Shown here in pieces: positions 52,292 to 61,599 of a stretch of 64,000 bases of DNA; position 1 is the stretch's first letter, and the number at the start of each line of letters is the position of its first letter. The notes beneath the pieces were generated by a model that made no database searches, had not been told where the DNA came from, and saw nothing but the letters and a program-made list of their open reading frames with translations. The translations under genes were made by a program, and so were the position numbers. Source of the stretch: Dinoroseobacter sp013215265 (GTDB taxonomy: Bacteria > Pseudomonadota > Alphaproteobacteria > Rhodobacterales > Rhodobacteraceae); assembly GCA_963691755.1 (NCBI GenBank), contig OY829366.1:1798001-1862000 (forward strand). The letters run 5' to 3'.

Positions 52292-54418
52292 ATGACCGAC
52301 CGGGTTGGCAAGGCCGGGCTGCAAGTTGCGGCCGAACTGGTGGATTTCATTGAAACGCGGGCTCTGCCCGGTACCGGGATTTCAGCAGAGGCATTCTGGG
52401 AAGGTCTGTCTTCGACCGTGGCCGAGTTCCATCCGCGCATTCAAGCCGCACTTGATTTACGTGCAGACTTCCAATCTCAGATCGATGCCTGGCACGTTGA
52501 GCGTCGTGGTCAGGCCCATGATGCTACGGCTTACGAGGCCTTCTTGCGCGAAATCGGATATCTGGTGCCGGAAGGACCGGCGTTCGAGATCGAAACCCAG
52601 AATGTAGACCCTGAGATCGCCACAATCGCTGGGCCGCAATTGGTGGTCCCCGTGATGAACGCGCGTTTTGCCCTGAACGCAGCCAATGCGCGCTGGGGGA
52701 GCCTCTACGATGCATTCTACGGCACAGACGCAATCGGCGATCTTCCCAGCGGCAAGGGATATGACGCCGATCGCGGTGCGCGGGTGATTGCAAAAGCCAA
52801 GGCGTTTTTGGACGAAGCCATTCCGTTGCAAAGCGGTTCCTGGGCGGACGTTTCCGATTTGTCGGTCAATGACAACACCCTCGCAGTGTCACTGGCGGAT
52901 CAAGATCAGTTCAAAGGATCTCGTGAGGATACTGACAAGCTCTGCCTTCTATTTGAAAACAATGGATTGAAGATCGAAGTTGTTGTCGATTCGAGCAGCC
53001 AGATTGGTGCAAGCGACCCGGCTGGTATTTCGGACGTTCGGCTAGAGTCTGCGCTGTCCGCGATTATGGATTGCGAGGATTCCGTCGCGGCCGTCGACGC
53101 CGAAGACAAGGTGATCGCTTACACGAACTGGCTGGGACTTATGGCTGGTGATCTGGAAGAAACCTTCGAAAAAGGCGGCCAGATGATCACCCGGAAGATG
53201 CATGAAGATGCGACTTTCATTGCGCCAGATGGATCAAGCTTTGACGTCAAGATGCGCGCGCTGATGCTCGTGCGCAATGTCGGCCATCTTATGACGACAC
53301 CTGCGGTTCTGACCGCTGAAGGTGCCGAGATCGGCGAAGGCATTCTGGATGCGATGGTGACCACTCTTTGCGCGATGCACGATATCGCGCGTAGGGCGAA
53401 CTCCGTCACCGGAAGTGTTTATGTGGTAAAACCCAAGATGCACGGGCCCGCGGAAGTGGCACTTTCGGACGAGTTATTCTCGGCCGTGGAAGCTGCCCTG
53501 GGTCTGCCCCAGAACACCGTAAAGCTGGGCATCATGGACGAGGAACGCCGGACATCGGCAAACTTGGGCGAATGTATCCGAGCCGCAAAGCATCGCGTTG
53601 CCTTCATCAATACGGGCTTCCTTGATCGCACCGGGGACGAGATCCACACCAGCATGGAAGCCGGGCCGATGTTGCCGAAGGGGGAAATGAAAGCTCAACC
53701 TTGGATCGCGTCTTATGAAGACCGCAACGTTGATATCGGTCTTGCGTGCGGACTGCGTGGTAAAGCTCAAATTGGTAAAGGTATGTGGGCAATGCCTGAT
53801 GCGATGTCCGAAATGCTGGAGGCCAAAATTGGACACCCGATGGCCGGAGCGAACTGTGCTTGGGTGCCTTCACCAACGGCGGCAACGCTGCATGCGATGC
53901 ATTATCACAAAGTAAATGTGCAAGACCGTCAGGCAGAACTGGCAGCGGCAGGGCCACGTGGTACACTTACAGACCTGCTGACCATACCTGTTATGCATGG
54001 CCGTAACCTGAGCCCTGATGAGATCGAAGCAGAAATCGATAACTCCGCGCAGGGCATTCTGGGATATGTCGTCCGTTGGGTGGATCAGGGCGTGGGCTGT
54101 TCGAAAGTGCCCGACATTCACGATGTTGCCCTTATGGAAGATCGGGCAACATGCCGGATCTCGTCTCAGGCGCTGGCCAACTGGTTGCACCATGGTGTGA
54201 TCTCGCTTGGGCAAGTCGATGCCGGTTTGCAGAAAATGGCGGTGAAGGTGGACGCTCAAAATGCGGATGATCCTGCGTACACGCCGATGGCACCAGGGTT
54301 TGATGGCCCTGCCTATCTGGCCGCTCGGGCTTTGGTGGTTGATGGGCGCGCTCAGCCTTCTGGTTATACCGAACCACTCCTGCATACGTTCAGGGCAAAA
54401 GTGAAAGCAGAGGGATAA
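52292..54418 (+). CDS. glcB: Malate synthase G
   Basis: 708 residues, the long monomeric form. It condenses glyoxylate and acetyl-CoA to malate. YTNWLGLMAGDLEETFEKGG (about 270-290), IMDEERRTSANLGECIRAAKHRVAFINTGFLDRTGDEIHTSMEAGPM (about 407-453, with the catalytic base region) and GANCAWVPSPTAATLHAMHYH are diagnostic. With glcG it forms an operon (three bases between). No isocitrate lyase in the window, so glyoxylate probably comes from glycolate, purines or another route. Confidence 0.97.
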   Translation: MTDRVGKAGLQVAAELVDFIETRALPGTGISAEAFWEGLSSTVAEFHPRIQAALDLRADFQSQIDAWHVERRGQAHDATAYEAFLREIGYLVPEGPAFEIETQNVDPEIATIAGPQLVVPVMNARFALNAANARWGSLYDAFYGTDAIGDLPSGKGYDADRGARVIAKAKAFLDEAIPLQSGSWADVSDLSVNDNTLAVSLADQDQFKGSREDTDKLCLLFENNGLKIEVVVDSSSQIGASDPAGISDVRLESALSAIMDCEDSVAAVDAEDKVIAYTNWLGLMAGDLEETFEKGGQMITRKMHEDATFIAPDGSSFDVKMRALMLVRNVGHLMTTPAVLTAEGAEIGEGILDAMVTTLCAMHDIARRANSVTGSVYVVKPKMHGPAEVALSDELFSAVEAALGLPQNTVKLGIMDEERRTSANLGECIRAAKHRVAFINTGFLDRTGDEIHTSMEAGPMLPKGEMKAQPWIASYEDRNVDIGLACGLRGKAQIGKGMWAMPDAMSEMLEAKIGHPMAGANCAWVPSPTAATLHAMHYHKVNVQDRQAELAAAGPRGTLTDLLTIPVMHGRNLSPDEIEAEIDNSAQGILGYVVRWVDQGVGCSKVPDIHDVALMEDRATCRISSQALANWLHHGVISLGQVDAGLQKMAVKVDAQNADDPAYTPMAPGFDGPAYLAARALVVDGRAQPSGYTEPLLHTFRAKVKAEG

Positions 54419-54421
54419 GAT

Positions 54422-54850
54422 ATGAGCAGCATCACATATAAACAGACGCAAACCATTATTGATGCGACATTGGCAAAAGGTGCCGAGATGGGCTTAAAAC
54501 CCCTTTCTGTCGTGGTTCTGGACGCGGGCGGTCATCCCTTGGCTTTTGCGCGTCAAGATGGGGCAGCACCGGGCCGTTTCGAAATCGCGCGTGGTAAAGC
54601 GTATGGTGCTGTCATGCTCGGGATGTCTGGCTCTGCGCAAATGGCACGCGCAGAGGCCCAAGCCTACTTCATGGCGGCTGTAAACGGGGCCTATGGCGGC
54701 AAGGTGATACCCGTACCGGGCGGTATTCTGGTGAAAGATGACGCAGGGGCGGTGATTGGTGCCGTTGGCGTAACCGGCGACACCTCGGATAACGATGCTG
54801 AAGCCGGAATGGCTGGTCTTGCTGCGGCCGGACTGGCTGGCGAGGCATAG
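54422..54850 (+). CDS. glcG: GlcG/HbpS-like heme-binding protein
   Basis: 142 residues. The whole protein fits the GlcG/HbpS fold: LAKGAEMGLKPLSVVVLDAGGHPLAFARQDGAAPGRFEIARGKAY, GGKVIPVPGGILVKDDAGAVIGAVGVTGDTSDNDA. The glycine-rich PVPGG and the GAVGVTGD stretch are the family core. HbpS binds heme; GlcG function is less clear. Starts three bases after glcB, which is the usual partner. Confidence 0.92.
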   Translation: MSSITYKQTQTIIDATLAKGAEMGLKPLSVVVLDAGGHPLAFARQDGAAPGRFEIARGKAYGAVMLGMSGSAQMARAEAQAYFMAAVNGAYGGKVIPVPGGILVKDDAGAVIGAVGVTGDTSDNDAEAGMAGLAAAGLAGEA

Positions 54851-54986
54851 CGCGCCAGCAGCGCAGGTCTGTTTGCCTTCCATGTAAGCATGTGCACAGG
54901 ACGCCAGCGCCCTGCGCGCTTCCCGCGCTTTATCCTGCAGAATTCTTAGCGTAAGCTTTCAGCACTTCGTAATCTTCAGGAAGACT

Positions 54987-55763
54987 ATGCCCAGACCTGT
55001 GATCGGCATCATTGGAAACACACATCTGATCAACGAGACGTATCAGATTTACGGTGTTGGTGGGATGACAGTCGAAGCTGTCTCCCAAGTGTGCGACGCG
55101 TTGCCCCTCATGGTTCCGACGGATCCTGAAGTGCTATGCATGCAACGGCTGACGGAAACCTGTGACGGGTTCATTTTCACGGGCGGACGTCCAAATGTGC
55201 ACCCTGAGGAATACGGTCATGAGCCTAGTGAGGCGCATGGTGATTTTGACCGGGCGCGTGACCGCGTTGCCTTGGATCTGATCCGCAAATGCGTCGAGAC
55301 CGGTCAGCCAATCTTCGGAATTTGCCGAGGCTTTCAGGAAGTGGCAGTGGCCTTTGGATCCACCCTCCATCCTGAAATTCGCGATTTGCCAGGACGCGAC
55401 AACCACAGGATGCCGCCGGATGGCACACTTGAAGAGAAATTTGCGTTACGTCATGTGGTAACGGTTTCGGAAAACGGACCTTTCTCCAAAGTGTTTGGAT
55501 CCACTCAGGTCTTAACAAATACGTTGCACGGACAGGGCATTGAAGAGGCCGGGTCGCGTGTGGTCATTGATGGTCACGCACCAGATGGCACGCCAGAGGC
55601 GATCTATATCGAAGGCGCTCCAGGGTATACCCTATCGGTACAATGGCACCCTGAGTACAACGCCGCAAATGATCCAGTTTCACTCGCGCTCTTTGGGGCC
55701 TTCGGCCAAGCGTGTCAGGACTGGGCTGACGGAAAGCTGCCAAAGGTTTTAAAGACTGCTTAG
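54987..55763 (+). CDS. Class I glutamine amidotransferase-like hydrolase (peptidase C26, PuuD-like)
   Basis: 258 residues. IGIIGNTHLI start, CDGFIFTGGRPNVHPEEYG (with the conserved GG-x-P-x-V-x-P), DRARDRVALDLIRKCVETGQPIFGICRGFQEVAV (nucleophile Cys in ICRGFQ), NTLHGQGI and SVQWHPEY (the His-Glu pair). These are gamma-glutamyl-GABA hydrolase hallmarks. Likely hydrolyses a gamma-glutamyl amine, but no putrescine genes are adjacent. Next gene starts 75 bases on. Confidence 0.9.
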   Translation: MPRPVIGIIGNTHLINETYQIYGVGGMTVEAVSQVCDALPLMVPTDPEVLCMQRLTETCDGFIFTGGRPNVHPEEYGHEPSEAHGDFDRARDRVALDLIRKCVETGQPIFGICRGFQEVAVAFGSTLHPEIRDLPGRDNHRMPPDGTLEEKFALRHVVTVSENGPFSKVFGSTQVLTNTLHGQGIEEAGSRVVIDGHAPDGTPEAIYIEGAPGYTLSVQWHPEYNAANDPVSLALFGAFGQACQDWADGKLPKVLKTA

Positions 55764-55838
55764 GCCTGAATGCATGCTCTTGCATGACGGGAAGGCTCTC
55801 GCTACGCCAGCTCTAAAAGCTGCGAGGGAGGCCCCAGT

Positions 55839-56522
55839 ATGAAACGGTCTGAGATCAACGAAATTATGGCTGAGGCGGATAAGTTCATCCGCTCTTTTGG
55901 CTATGTTTTGCCGCCCTTCGCGTATTGGTCGCCTCAGGACATGAAAGACCGGCGGGCAGAAATCGACAATGTGATTGGCGCGCGTTTGGGCTGGGACATA
56001 ACGGACTATGGGCAGGGGAAGTTTGATGATTTGGGCTTGTTCCTGTTCACGGTTCGCAACGGGCGACAAGAGGATCTGAAACGCGGCGGCGGTATGTGCT
56101 ATGCGGAAAAGATCATGATCTCACGCCACAATCAGATCAGCCCGATGCACCGACATTGGCTGAAAGCTGAAGATATCATCAACAGAGGCGGAGCCACGCT
56201 TGCCATCGAACTTTATGGCGCGGCAGAAGATGGATCCTTCGACGAGACCGCTGGCGGGACCGTTTATTGCGATGGCATCAAACGAGACTTTACCCCCGGC
56301 GAAGTATTGCGGTTCGCACCTGGCGAGAGCGTCACCCTTATGCCAGGTGATTGGCACGCGTTCTGGGGAGAGGGCGGCGATGTGCTGATTGGCGAAGTGT
56401 CCACAGTAAATGACGATGAAACAGACAATTGGTTCAAGGATCCGATTGGACGCTTTGCCGAGATTGAAGAGGACGTCGCGCCGACACAACTTCTCGCGAG
56501 CGATTACGCCAATTGGCTCTGA
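55839..56522 (+). CDS. D-lyxose ketol-isomerase-like cupin protein
   Basis: 227 residues. The D-lyxose/mannose isomerase family (DUF1498): SFGYVLPPFAYWSP, LFLFTVRNGR, KIMISRHNQISPMHRHWLKAEDIINRGGATLAIELY with the metal-binding histidines (HNQISPMHRH plus the downstream Glu), GTVYCDGIKRDFTPGEVLRFAPGESVTLMPGDWHAFWGEGGDVLIGEVSTVNDD. It interconverts D-lyxose and D-xylulose, and D-mannose and D-fructose. Coregulation with the amidotransferase upstream is plausible. Confidence 0.88.
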   Translation: MKRSEINEIMAEADKFIRSFGYVLPPFAYWSPQDMKDRRAEIDNVIGARLGWDITDYGQGKFDDLGLFLFTVRNGRQEDLKRGGGMCYAEKIMISRHNQISPMHRHWLKAEDIINRGGATLAIELYGAAEDGSFDETAGGTVYCDGIKRDFTPGEVLRFAPGESVTLMPGDWHAFWGEGGDVLIGEVSTVNDDETDNWFKDPIGRFAEIEEDVAPTQLLASDYANWL

Positions 56523-56551
56523 CGGGTTCTCGTTTTCAGTAAATTTGAAGG

Positions 56552-57019
56552 CTAAGTTCGCGTGAACCGCATCCGATAGACCGGTAGCTTCTGGTCAAAT
56601 CGTTCAACAGTTTCCTTCGGCGCGTCCGTCCAACCTTGCTTCAGCAGAAAACGACGGGAGTATTCACTGGCCTGAACATCGAAGCTGGTGACATTTGACA
56701 GCGCGGGATCGGATATGGCGGCATCATAAACACGCTTGGATATCCCGCGGCCCATCTGTGCAGGCGCGACGTAAAGAAAATCGAGATGTCCGTCATGTGT
56801 GATCGAGGCAAACCCGAGAAGCATGTCGTCCTCGCTTGCTACATAACACACCGCGTCGCCAAGCCGGTCTCGCCATTCCGGATAAGGATGGTCATTTGGG
56901 GCCCAGGCCCGACGCTGCGCTTCGGAATAAAACCGTGCAGCACCTTCACGGACTGCGGCTAAGTAAATCGCATAGACGTCGTCCAGATCGTTGTGGTGAA
57001 ACTTGCGGATAGTGATCAT
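56552..57019 (-). CDS. GNAT-family N-acetyltransferase
   Basis: 155 residues from ATG 57019 (MITIRKFHHNDLDDVYAIYLAAV). GNAT fold: LLGFASITHDGHLDFLYVAPAQMGRGISKRVYDAAI, where QMGRGI is the acetyl-CoA pyrophosphate loop, and YSRRFLLKQGWTDAPKE near the end. Substrate unknown. Divergent from the methyltransferase-like gene. Confidence 0.88.
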   Translation of the reverse strand: MITIRKFHHNDLDDVYAIYLAAVREGAARFYSEAQRRAWAPNDHPYPEWRDRLGDAVCYVASEDDMLLGFASITHDGHLDFLYVAPAQMGRGISKRVYDAAISDPALSNVTSFDVQASEYSRRFLLKQGWTDAPKETVERFDQKLPVYRMRFTRT

Positions 57020-57250
57020 GGCGCGGGTTTGCCTTCCGCGCGCGGGCGGCGCAAGACGGTGTGTCATGCTTTTACGCAAGGACGTATCAAGGATCGAACA
57101 ACGACAGCATTACGCCTGCGGACACGAAGACCCAACGATTTTGGAGAAAAGCCGAAGCCAAGGTTACTACTAGGAAAAGCGCACACTGGAAGCGTTGCCA
57201 GAACGAAGGAATGCGCAGTACCTAGGCAGCGATACGGGAGTAAGCGGACC

Positions 57251-57700
57251 ATGAACCTGAGTTTCAAACAGATACTCGATTTGCCACCTGTCTGGTTGGC
57301 GGGCTGCCTTGTTCTGGCGTGGGCCCAGACGTGGATCTTGCCCTCATTTCCATCTTTGGAAATCTCGGGTTGGAGTTTCGTCGCGGTGGGCGTGGCCTTT
57401 ATGGTGCTCGCGTTTCGCGCTTTTCAACAAGCGCGCACCTCGGTGATCCCTCATCAGGTCCCATCGCGGTTGATCACGCATGGGGTTTTCCGCCATTCGA
57501 GAAACCCGATCTATTTTGCGGATGTGATGATCCTGGTTGGCGCTTCGCTGATTATGGGGTCTTGGTTGGGGCTTTTGTTGGTCCCTGTTTTGGTGCGAAT
57601 TCTGACAAAAAGGTTTATCGAACCGGAAGAAGTCCGGTTGAAAGAGAAGTTTAGCGCTAACTATGAGGCATGGGCGTCACGCACACGCCGCTGGGTATAA
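57251..57700 (+). CDS. Isoprenylcysteine-carboxylmethyltransferase-like membrane protein
   Basis: 149 residues from ATG 57251. About four helices and the ICMT/PEMT signature LITHGVFRHSRNPIYFADVMILVG (about 75-97, H-G-x-F-R-x-S-R-N-P-x-Y) and a late RFIEPEEVRLKEKFSANYEAWASRTRRW. Likely methylates a membrane substrate with SAM; bacterial substrates are mostly undefined. Confidence 0.88.
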   Translation: MNLSFKQILDLPPVWLAGCLVLAWAQTWILPSFPSLEISGWSFVAVGVAFMVLAFRAFQQARTSVIPHQVPSRLITHGVFRHSRNPIYFADVMILVGASLIMGSWLGLLLVPVLVRILTKRFIEPEEVRLKEKFSANYEAWASRTRRWV

Positions 57701-57766
57701 TCCGCTCTTCCAAGTCAGAGAAAAAATTACTATGCGCCCTGATCATATCGTTTAGGTGCGATCATG

Positions 57767-57806
57767 CGACACCTGTGTCGTCGCAATTCGCGTGCTAATT
57801 ACACGC
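57767..57806. repeat. Two adjacent palindromes upstream of pntA
   Basis: CGACAC-CT-GTGTCG (57767-57780) and GCGTG-CTAATTA-CACGC (57790-57806), ten bases apart. The first has too short a loop for a hairpin, so both look like protein-binding sites. They lie 57-96 bases before the pntA start, in the promoter position. Confidence 0.5.
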
Positions 57807-57862
57807 AATGTCATGTGCTCGATCACCTCTTTCGGGCAGGCTACTAGTGAGGGGACAAGACG

Positions 57863-59443
57863 TTGAAAATTGGCGTTCCTAAGGAAATCTTCGAAGGGGA
57901 AGCGCGTGTTGCGATGACCCCTGACAGCGCGAGAGCGTTGCAGAAACTCGGGTATGAATGCGCGATTGAAACCGGTGCAGGGATGTTGGCCGGGTTCTCA
58001 GATGCTGCCTATGAAGACGCTGGTGTACAGATCTACAAGACACCTGCACCGCTTTTCAAGGGCTGCGATATCATCGCGAAAGTGCGTCCACCCAGTGAGA
58101 CAGAAGCAAAGCGTCTTACATCGGATAAAACGCTGATTTCTTTCTTCTACCCCGGCGCGAATGAAGAATTGATGGCGTTGGCAAACTCGAAGGGCGCCAG
58201 CGTAATCGCCATGGACATGGTGCCACGCATCAGCCGTGCGCAGAAGATGGATGCGCTTTCATCGATGGCCAACATCGCAGGCTATCGTGCGGTCATCGAG
58301 GCAGGCAACAACTTCGGGCGCTTCTTTACCGGTCAGGTCACCGCGGCGGGCAAAGTTCCTCCGGCCAAGGTTCTGGTTGTGGGGGCAGGCGTGGCTGGTC
58401 TGGCCGCGATTGGAACGGCAACGTCGCTCGGTGCGATCACATATGCCTTCGATGTGCGCCCTGAAGTGGCGGAGCAGATCGAATCGATGGGCGCTGAGTT
58501 TGTGTTCCTTGAGTTTTCAGCTGATGAACTGCCCGATGGCGCGGAAACCGGCGGCTATGCTGCACCCTCGAGCCCCGAGTTCCAGGCCAAACAGCTTGCC
58601 AAGTTTCGCGAGATTGCAGCGGATATCGACATCGTTATCACGACTGCGCTGATCCCCAACCGCCCTGCGCCGCTTCTTTGGACCAAAGACATGGTCGAAA
58701 TGATGAAGCCGGGCTCGGTTGTTGTCGACTTGGCGGCCGAACGTGGTGGCAACTGCGAATTGACCGTGATGGATGAAAAGGTGGTCAGCGATAATGGCGT
58801 GACCATCATCGGCTACACCGACTTCCCAAGCCGTATGGCCGCACAGTCGTCGACCCTTTATGCAACCAACATTCGCCACATGATGACGGATCTGACCCCT
58901 GAAAAGGACGGGCAAGTCAATCACGACATGGAAGACGACGTGATCCGCGGCGCGACCATTACGCATGCAGGCGAAATCACCTTCCCGCCGCCACCGCCGA
59001 AAGTGCAGGCGATTGCGGTGCAGAAGAAAGAAAAGCCGCAGGAAAAGACGCCCGAGGAGATCAAGGCGGAGGAAGCGGCGGCGTTCAAAGCCCAGACCAC
59101 GCAACAGGTCACGCTGCTGGCGGTCGGTGCGGCTTTGGTGCTTGGCGTCGGCCTTATCCCAGGGATGCCTGAGAGCTTCATGCAGCACTTCATCGTATTT
59201 GTGCTGTCCGTCTTCATCGGTTTCCAGGTCATCTGGAATGTGGCGCACTCCTTGCATACACCGCTGATGGCTGTGACCAACGCTATTTCGTCGATCATCA
59301 TTCTAGGTGCTTTGATCCAGATTGGTTCGACGGGATTCCTGATCACGATCCTTGCCGCAGCAGGCATATTTATGGCGTCGGTGAATATCTTCGGCGGCTT
59401 CCTCGTAACACGGCGCATGCTCGCCATGTTCCAGAAATCCTAA
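57863..59443 (+). CDS. pntA: NAD(P) transhydrogenase subunit alpha
   Basis: 526 residues. The start is a TTG at 57863, with GAGGGG eight to nine bases upstream, giving MKIGVPKEIFEGEARVAMTP, the family N-terminus. The NAD-binding domain has VVGAGVAGLAAIGTATSLGA (about 169-188) and DLAAERGGN; the C-terminal 110 residues hold several helices (LLAVGAALVLGVGL; FIVFVLSVFIGFQVIW). Proton-translocating NADPH production together with PntB. Subunit organisation is the fused E. coli-like PntA. Confidence 0.95.
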   Translation: MKIGVPKEIFEGEARVAMTPDSARALQKLGYECAIETGAGMLAGFSDAAYEDAGVQIYKTPAPLFKGCDIIAKVRPPSETEAKRLTSDKTLISFFYPGANEELMALANSKGASVIAMDMVPRISRAQKMDALSSMANIAGYRAVIEAGNNFGRFFTGQVTAAGKVPPAKVLVVGAGVAGLAAIGTATSLGAITYAFDVRPEVAEQIESMGAEFVFLEFSADELPDGAETGGYAAPSSPEFQAKQLAKFREIAADIDIVITTALIPNRPAPLLWTKDMVEMMKPGSVVVDLAAERGGNCELTVMDEKVVSDNGVTIIGYTDFPSRMAAQSSTLYATNIRHMMTDLTPEKDGQVNHDMEDDVIRGATITHAGEITFPPPPPKVQAIAVQKKEKPQEKTPEEIKAEEAAAFKAQTTQQVTLLAVGAALVLGVGLIPGMPESFMQHFIVFVLSVFIGFQVIWNVAHSLHTPLMAVTNAISSIIILGALIQIGSTGFLITILAAAGIFMASVNIFGGFLVTRRMLAMFQKS

Positions 59444-59458
59444 AGGGAGAGCCGGGTT

Positions 59459-60892
59459 ATGGAATTTACCTTTACTTACGCCGCATACGCGGTCGCGGCT
59501 GTTCTCTTCATTCTGTCCTTGGGCGGGCTGAGCGGTCAGGAAAGCGCAAAACGCGCGGTTTGGTACGGCATCGCAGGTATGGCGATTGCAGTTCTGGCGA
59601 CGCTCTTCGGACCCGGGCAGGGCCTATGGGTTGTCTCGCTCGTTTTGATCGCACTGGGCGCAGCTGTCGGGTATCAACTCGCAACGCGCGTTCAGATGAC
59701 CCAGATGCCAGAGCTGGTTGCGATCATGCACTCGCTCGTTGGTTTGGCTGCCGTGTTCGTGGGCTTCAATGCAGACCTGACAATCCTGAGCGTCGAGGCA
59801 GCAAAAGCTGCCGGTGAGGCGGTTCAGGGCTCGTTTGCGGAGCTTGTTGCAAAGAAATCGCCTGTCGAAATTGGCATCCTGAAGGTCGAACTGGTCTTAG
59901 GGGTCTGGATTGGCGCGGTAACCTTCACCGGATCGGTGATCGCCTATGGCAAGCTCGCAGGACGCGTGGACAGCGCGGCCAAGCAATTGCCTGGGGGACA
60001 CATCCTCAATGCGGCTGCGGCGGTACTGTCGGTGCTGCTGGTGATCATGTACCTGAGCGGTTCAGGTAGCTGGACGCTGGTTTTGCTGACCGTTCTGGCG
60101 CTCTTTATCGGCTACCATTTGATTATGGGGATTGGCGGCGCGGATATGCCGGTCGTCGTCTCGATGCTGAACAGCTATTCCGGCTGGGCCGCAGCGGCGA
60201 TCGGGTTCAGCCTCGGAAACGACCTGTTGATTGTTGTTGGGGCGCTCGTTGGCTCCTCTGGCGCAATCCTGTCCTACATTATGTGTAAGGCAATGAACCG
60301 GTCCTTTGTCAGCGTGATCCTTGGCGGTTTCGGTGGTGCAGGCGGCGAACAGATGGCTGTTGAGGGCGAACAGGTTGCCATCGACAGCGATGGCGTTGCG
60401 ACGGCATTGAATGAAGCTGACAGCATCATCATCATCCCTGGCTATGGCATGGCTGTGGCGCAGGCCCAGCAGTCCGTGTCTGAGCTGGTGCGCAAGTTGC
60501 GTGCCAAGGGTAAGACCGTGCGGTTTGCCATTCACCCGGTTGCGGGACGTCTGCCAGGCCACATGAATGTTCTGCTGGCCGAGGCGAAGGTGCCTTACGA
60601 CATCGTGCTTGAAATGGACGAGATCAACGAAGACTTCCCTGATACGGACGTTGCGATCGTGATCGGGTCCAATGATATCGTGAACCCTGCCGCGCAAGAC
60701 GACCCGAACAGCCCGATCGCCGGGATGCCGGTCCTTGAATGCTGGAAGTCCAAGCAGGTGTTTGTATCCAAGCGTGGTCAGGGCACGGGGTATTCGGGCA
60801 TCGAAAACCCGCTCTTTTACAAAGAGAACACCCGCATGTTCTACGGTGACGCGAAGAAGTCGCTGGATGAGCTGTTGCCAAAGATCGATTGA
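59459..60892 (+). CDS. pntB: NAD(P) transhydrogenase subunit beta
   Basis: 477 residues. Nine or so helices in the first 290 residues, then the NADP-binding domain with IIIPGYGMAVAQAQ, VRFAIHPVAGRLPGHMNVLLAEAKVPYD, VIGSNDIVNPAAQDDPNSPIAGMPV and FVSKRGQGTGYSGIENPLFY. Forms the transmembrane proton channel with PntA. Fifteen bases after pntA, and ends in a strong terminator. Confidence 0.97.
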   Translation: MEFTFTYAAYAVAAVLFILSLGGLSGQESAKRAVWYGIAGMAIAVLATLFGPGQGLWVVSLVLIALGAAVGYQLATRVQMTQMPELVAIMHSLVGLAAVFVGFNADLTILSVEAAKAAGEAVQGSFAELVAKKSPVEIGILKVELVLGVWIGAVTFTGSVIAYGKLAGRVDSAAKQLPGGHILNAAAAVLSVLLVIMYLSGSGSWTLVLLTVLALFIGYHLIMGIGGADMPVVVSMLNSYSGWAAAAIGFSLGNDLLIVVGALVGSSGAILSYIMCKAMNRSFVSVILGGFGGAGGEQMAVEGEQVAIDSDGVATALNEADSIIIIPGYGMAVAQAQQSVSELVRKLRAKGKTVRFAIHPVAGRLPGHMNVLLAEAKVPYDIVLEMDEINEDFPDTDVAIVIGSNDIVNPAAQDDPNSPIAGMPVLECWKSKQVFVSKRGQGTGYSGIENPLFYKENTRMFYGDAKKSLDELLPKID

Positions 60893-60913
60893 TCTCAGTT
60901 GTCGATGGAATTG

Positions 60914-60940
60914 AAAGGGCGCCTTTGGGCGCCCTTTTTC
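60914..60940 (+). terminator. Rho-independent terminator of pntAB
   Basis: GGGCGCC (60917-60923), four-base loop, GGCGCCC (60928-60934), then TTTTTC. Perfect stem, 22 bases after the pntB stop. Confidence 0.9.
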
Positions 60941-61026
60941 GTGAAATGCAGTTCAGATCAAGGTCGCCTGCTTGGCGCGGCGTTGCCTGTGAGTTTAACT
61001 GCGCCTGTGCGAACCAATGAGGCAAT

Positions 61027-61599
61027 ATGAACACCCCAGCACATCTGATATTTGGCGTTGCCGCGTTTGGTGATCCCGGACGGCGCTATACAAGTTTGGC
61101 AGCTGTACTCGGCAGCCTTGCACCAGATCTGTCCCTTTATCTGATGGCAGGTGTGTCATTGTTCATCCTGCAAATCCCGCCGCAGGTTGTATTTGACGAG
61201 CTCTATTTTTCAGATGCCTGGCAGACGGTTTTTGCAGTCGACAATTCGTTTCTTGTCTGGGGGGCAATTCTGGCGCTTGGAGTGTGGCGCAGGTCTGCGG
61301 TGATCGTTGCCTTTGCCGGTGCTGCCTTGTTGCATATTGGGTTGGACTTTCCGCTGCACCACGATGATGGTCGCCCGCATTTCTGGCCCCTATCAACTTG
61401 GGTTTTTGAGTCACCATTCAGCTACTGGGACCGCCGACAAAGCGCGAGTTTCATCGCGCCGCTGGAAGGCGCAATCTGTCTCGGACTAACGGTCCTGCTT
61501 TGGCGGCGCTATGCCAGTTGGGTGCAACGCGCGATCTGGACGCTTGTGTTGGCGCTGGAGATCTGGGTGATCCGCGGCTGGTTCATGTTTGTGTTCTAG
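61027..61599 (+). CDS. YdjM/DUF457-like membrane protein
   Basis: 190 residues, about five helices. NTPAHLIFGVAAFG at the start, LGSLAPDLSLYLMAG, and AALLHIGLDFPLHHDDGRPHFWPLSTWVF contain the His/Asp pattern of the membrane-bound metal-dependent hydrolase family (YdjM). Function unknown; some databases carry a misleading cobalamin label for relatives, from memory. Its stop interlocks with the convergent dehydrogenase gene in CTAG (61596-61599). Confidence 0.72.
   Translation: MNTPAHLIFGVAAFGDPGRRYTSLAAVLGSLAPDLSLYLMAGVSLFILQIPPQVVFDELYFSDAWQTVFAVDNSFLVWGAILALGVWRRSAVIVAFAGAALLHIGLDFPLHHDDGRPHFWPLSTWVFESPFSYWDRRQSASFIAPLEGAICLGLTVLLWRRYASWVQRAIWTLVLALEIWVIRGWFMFVF

Noticed and set aside
58517..59257. 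246-codon minus-strand open frame
   Set aside because: Antisense to pntA; composition is histidine/arginine-rich as shadow frames are.
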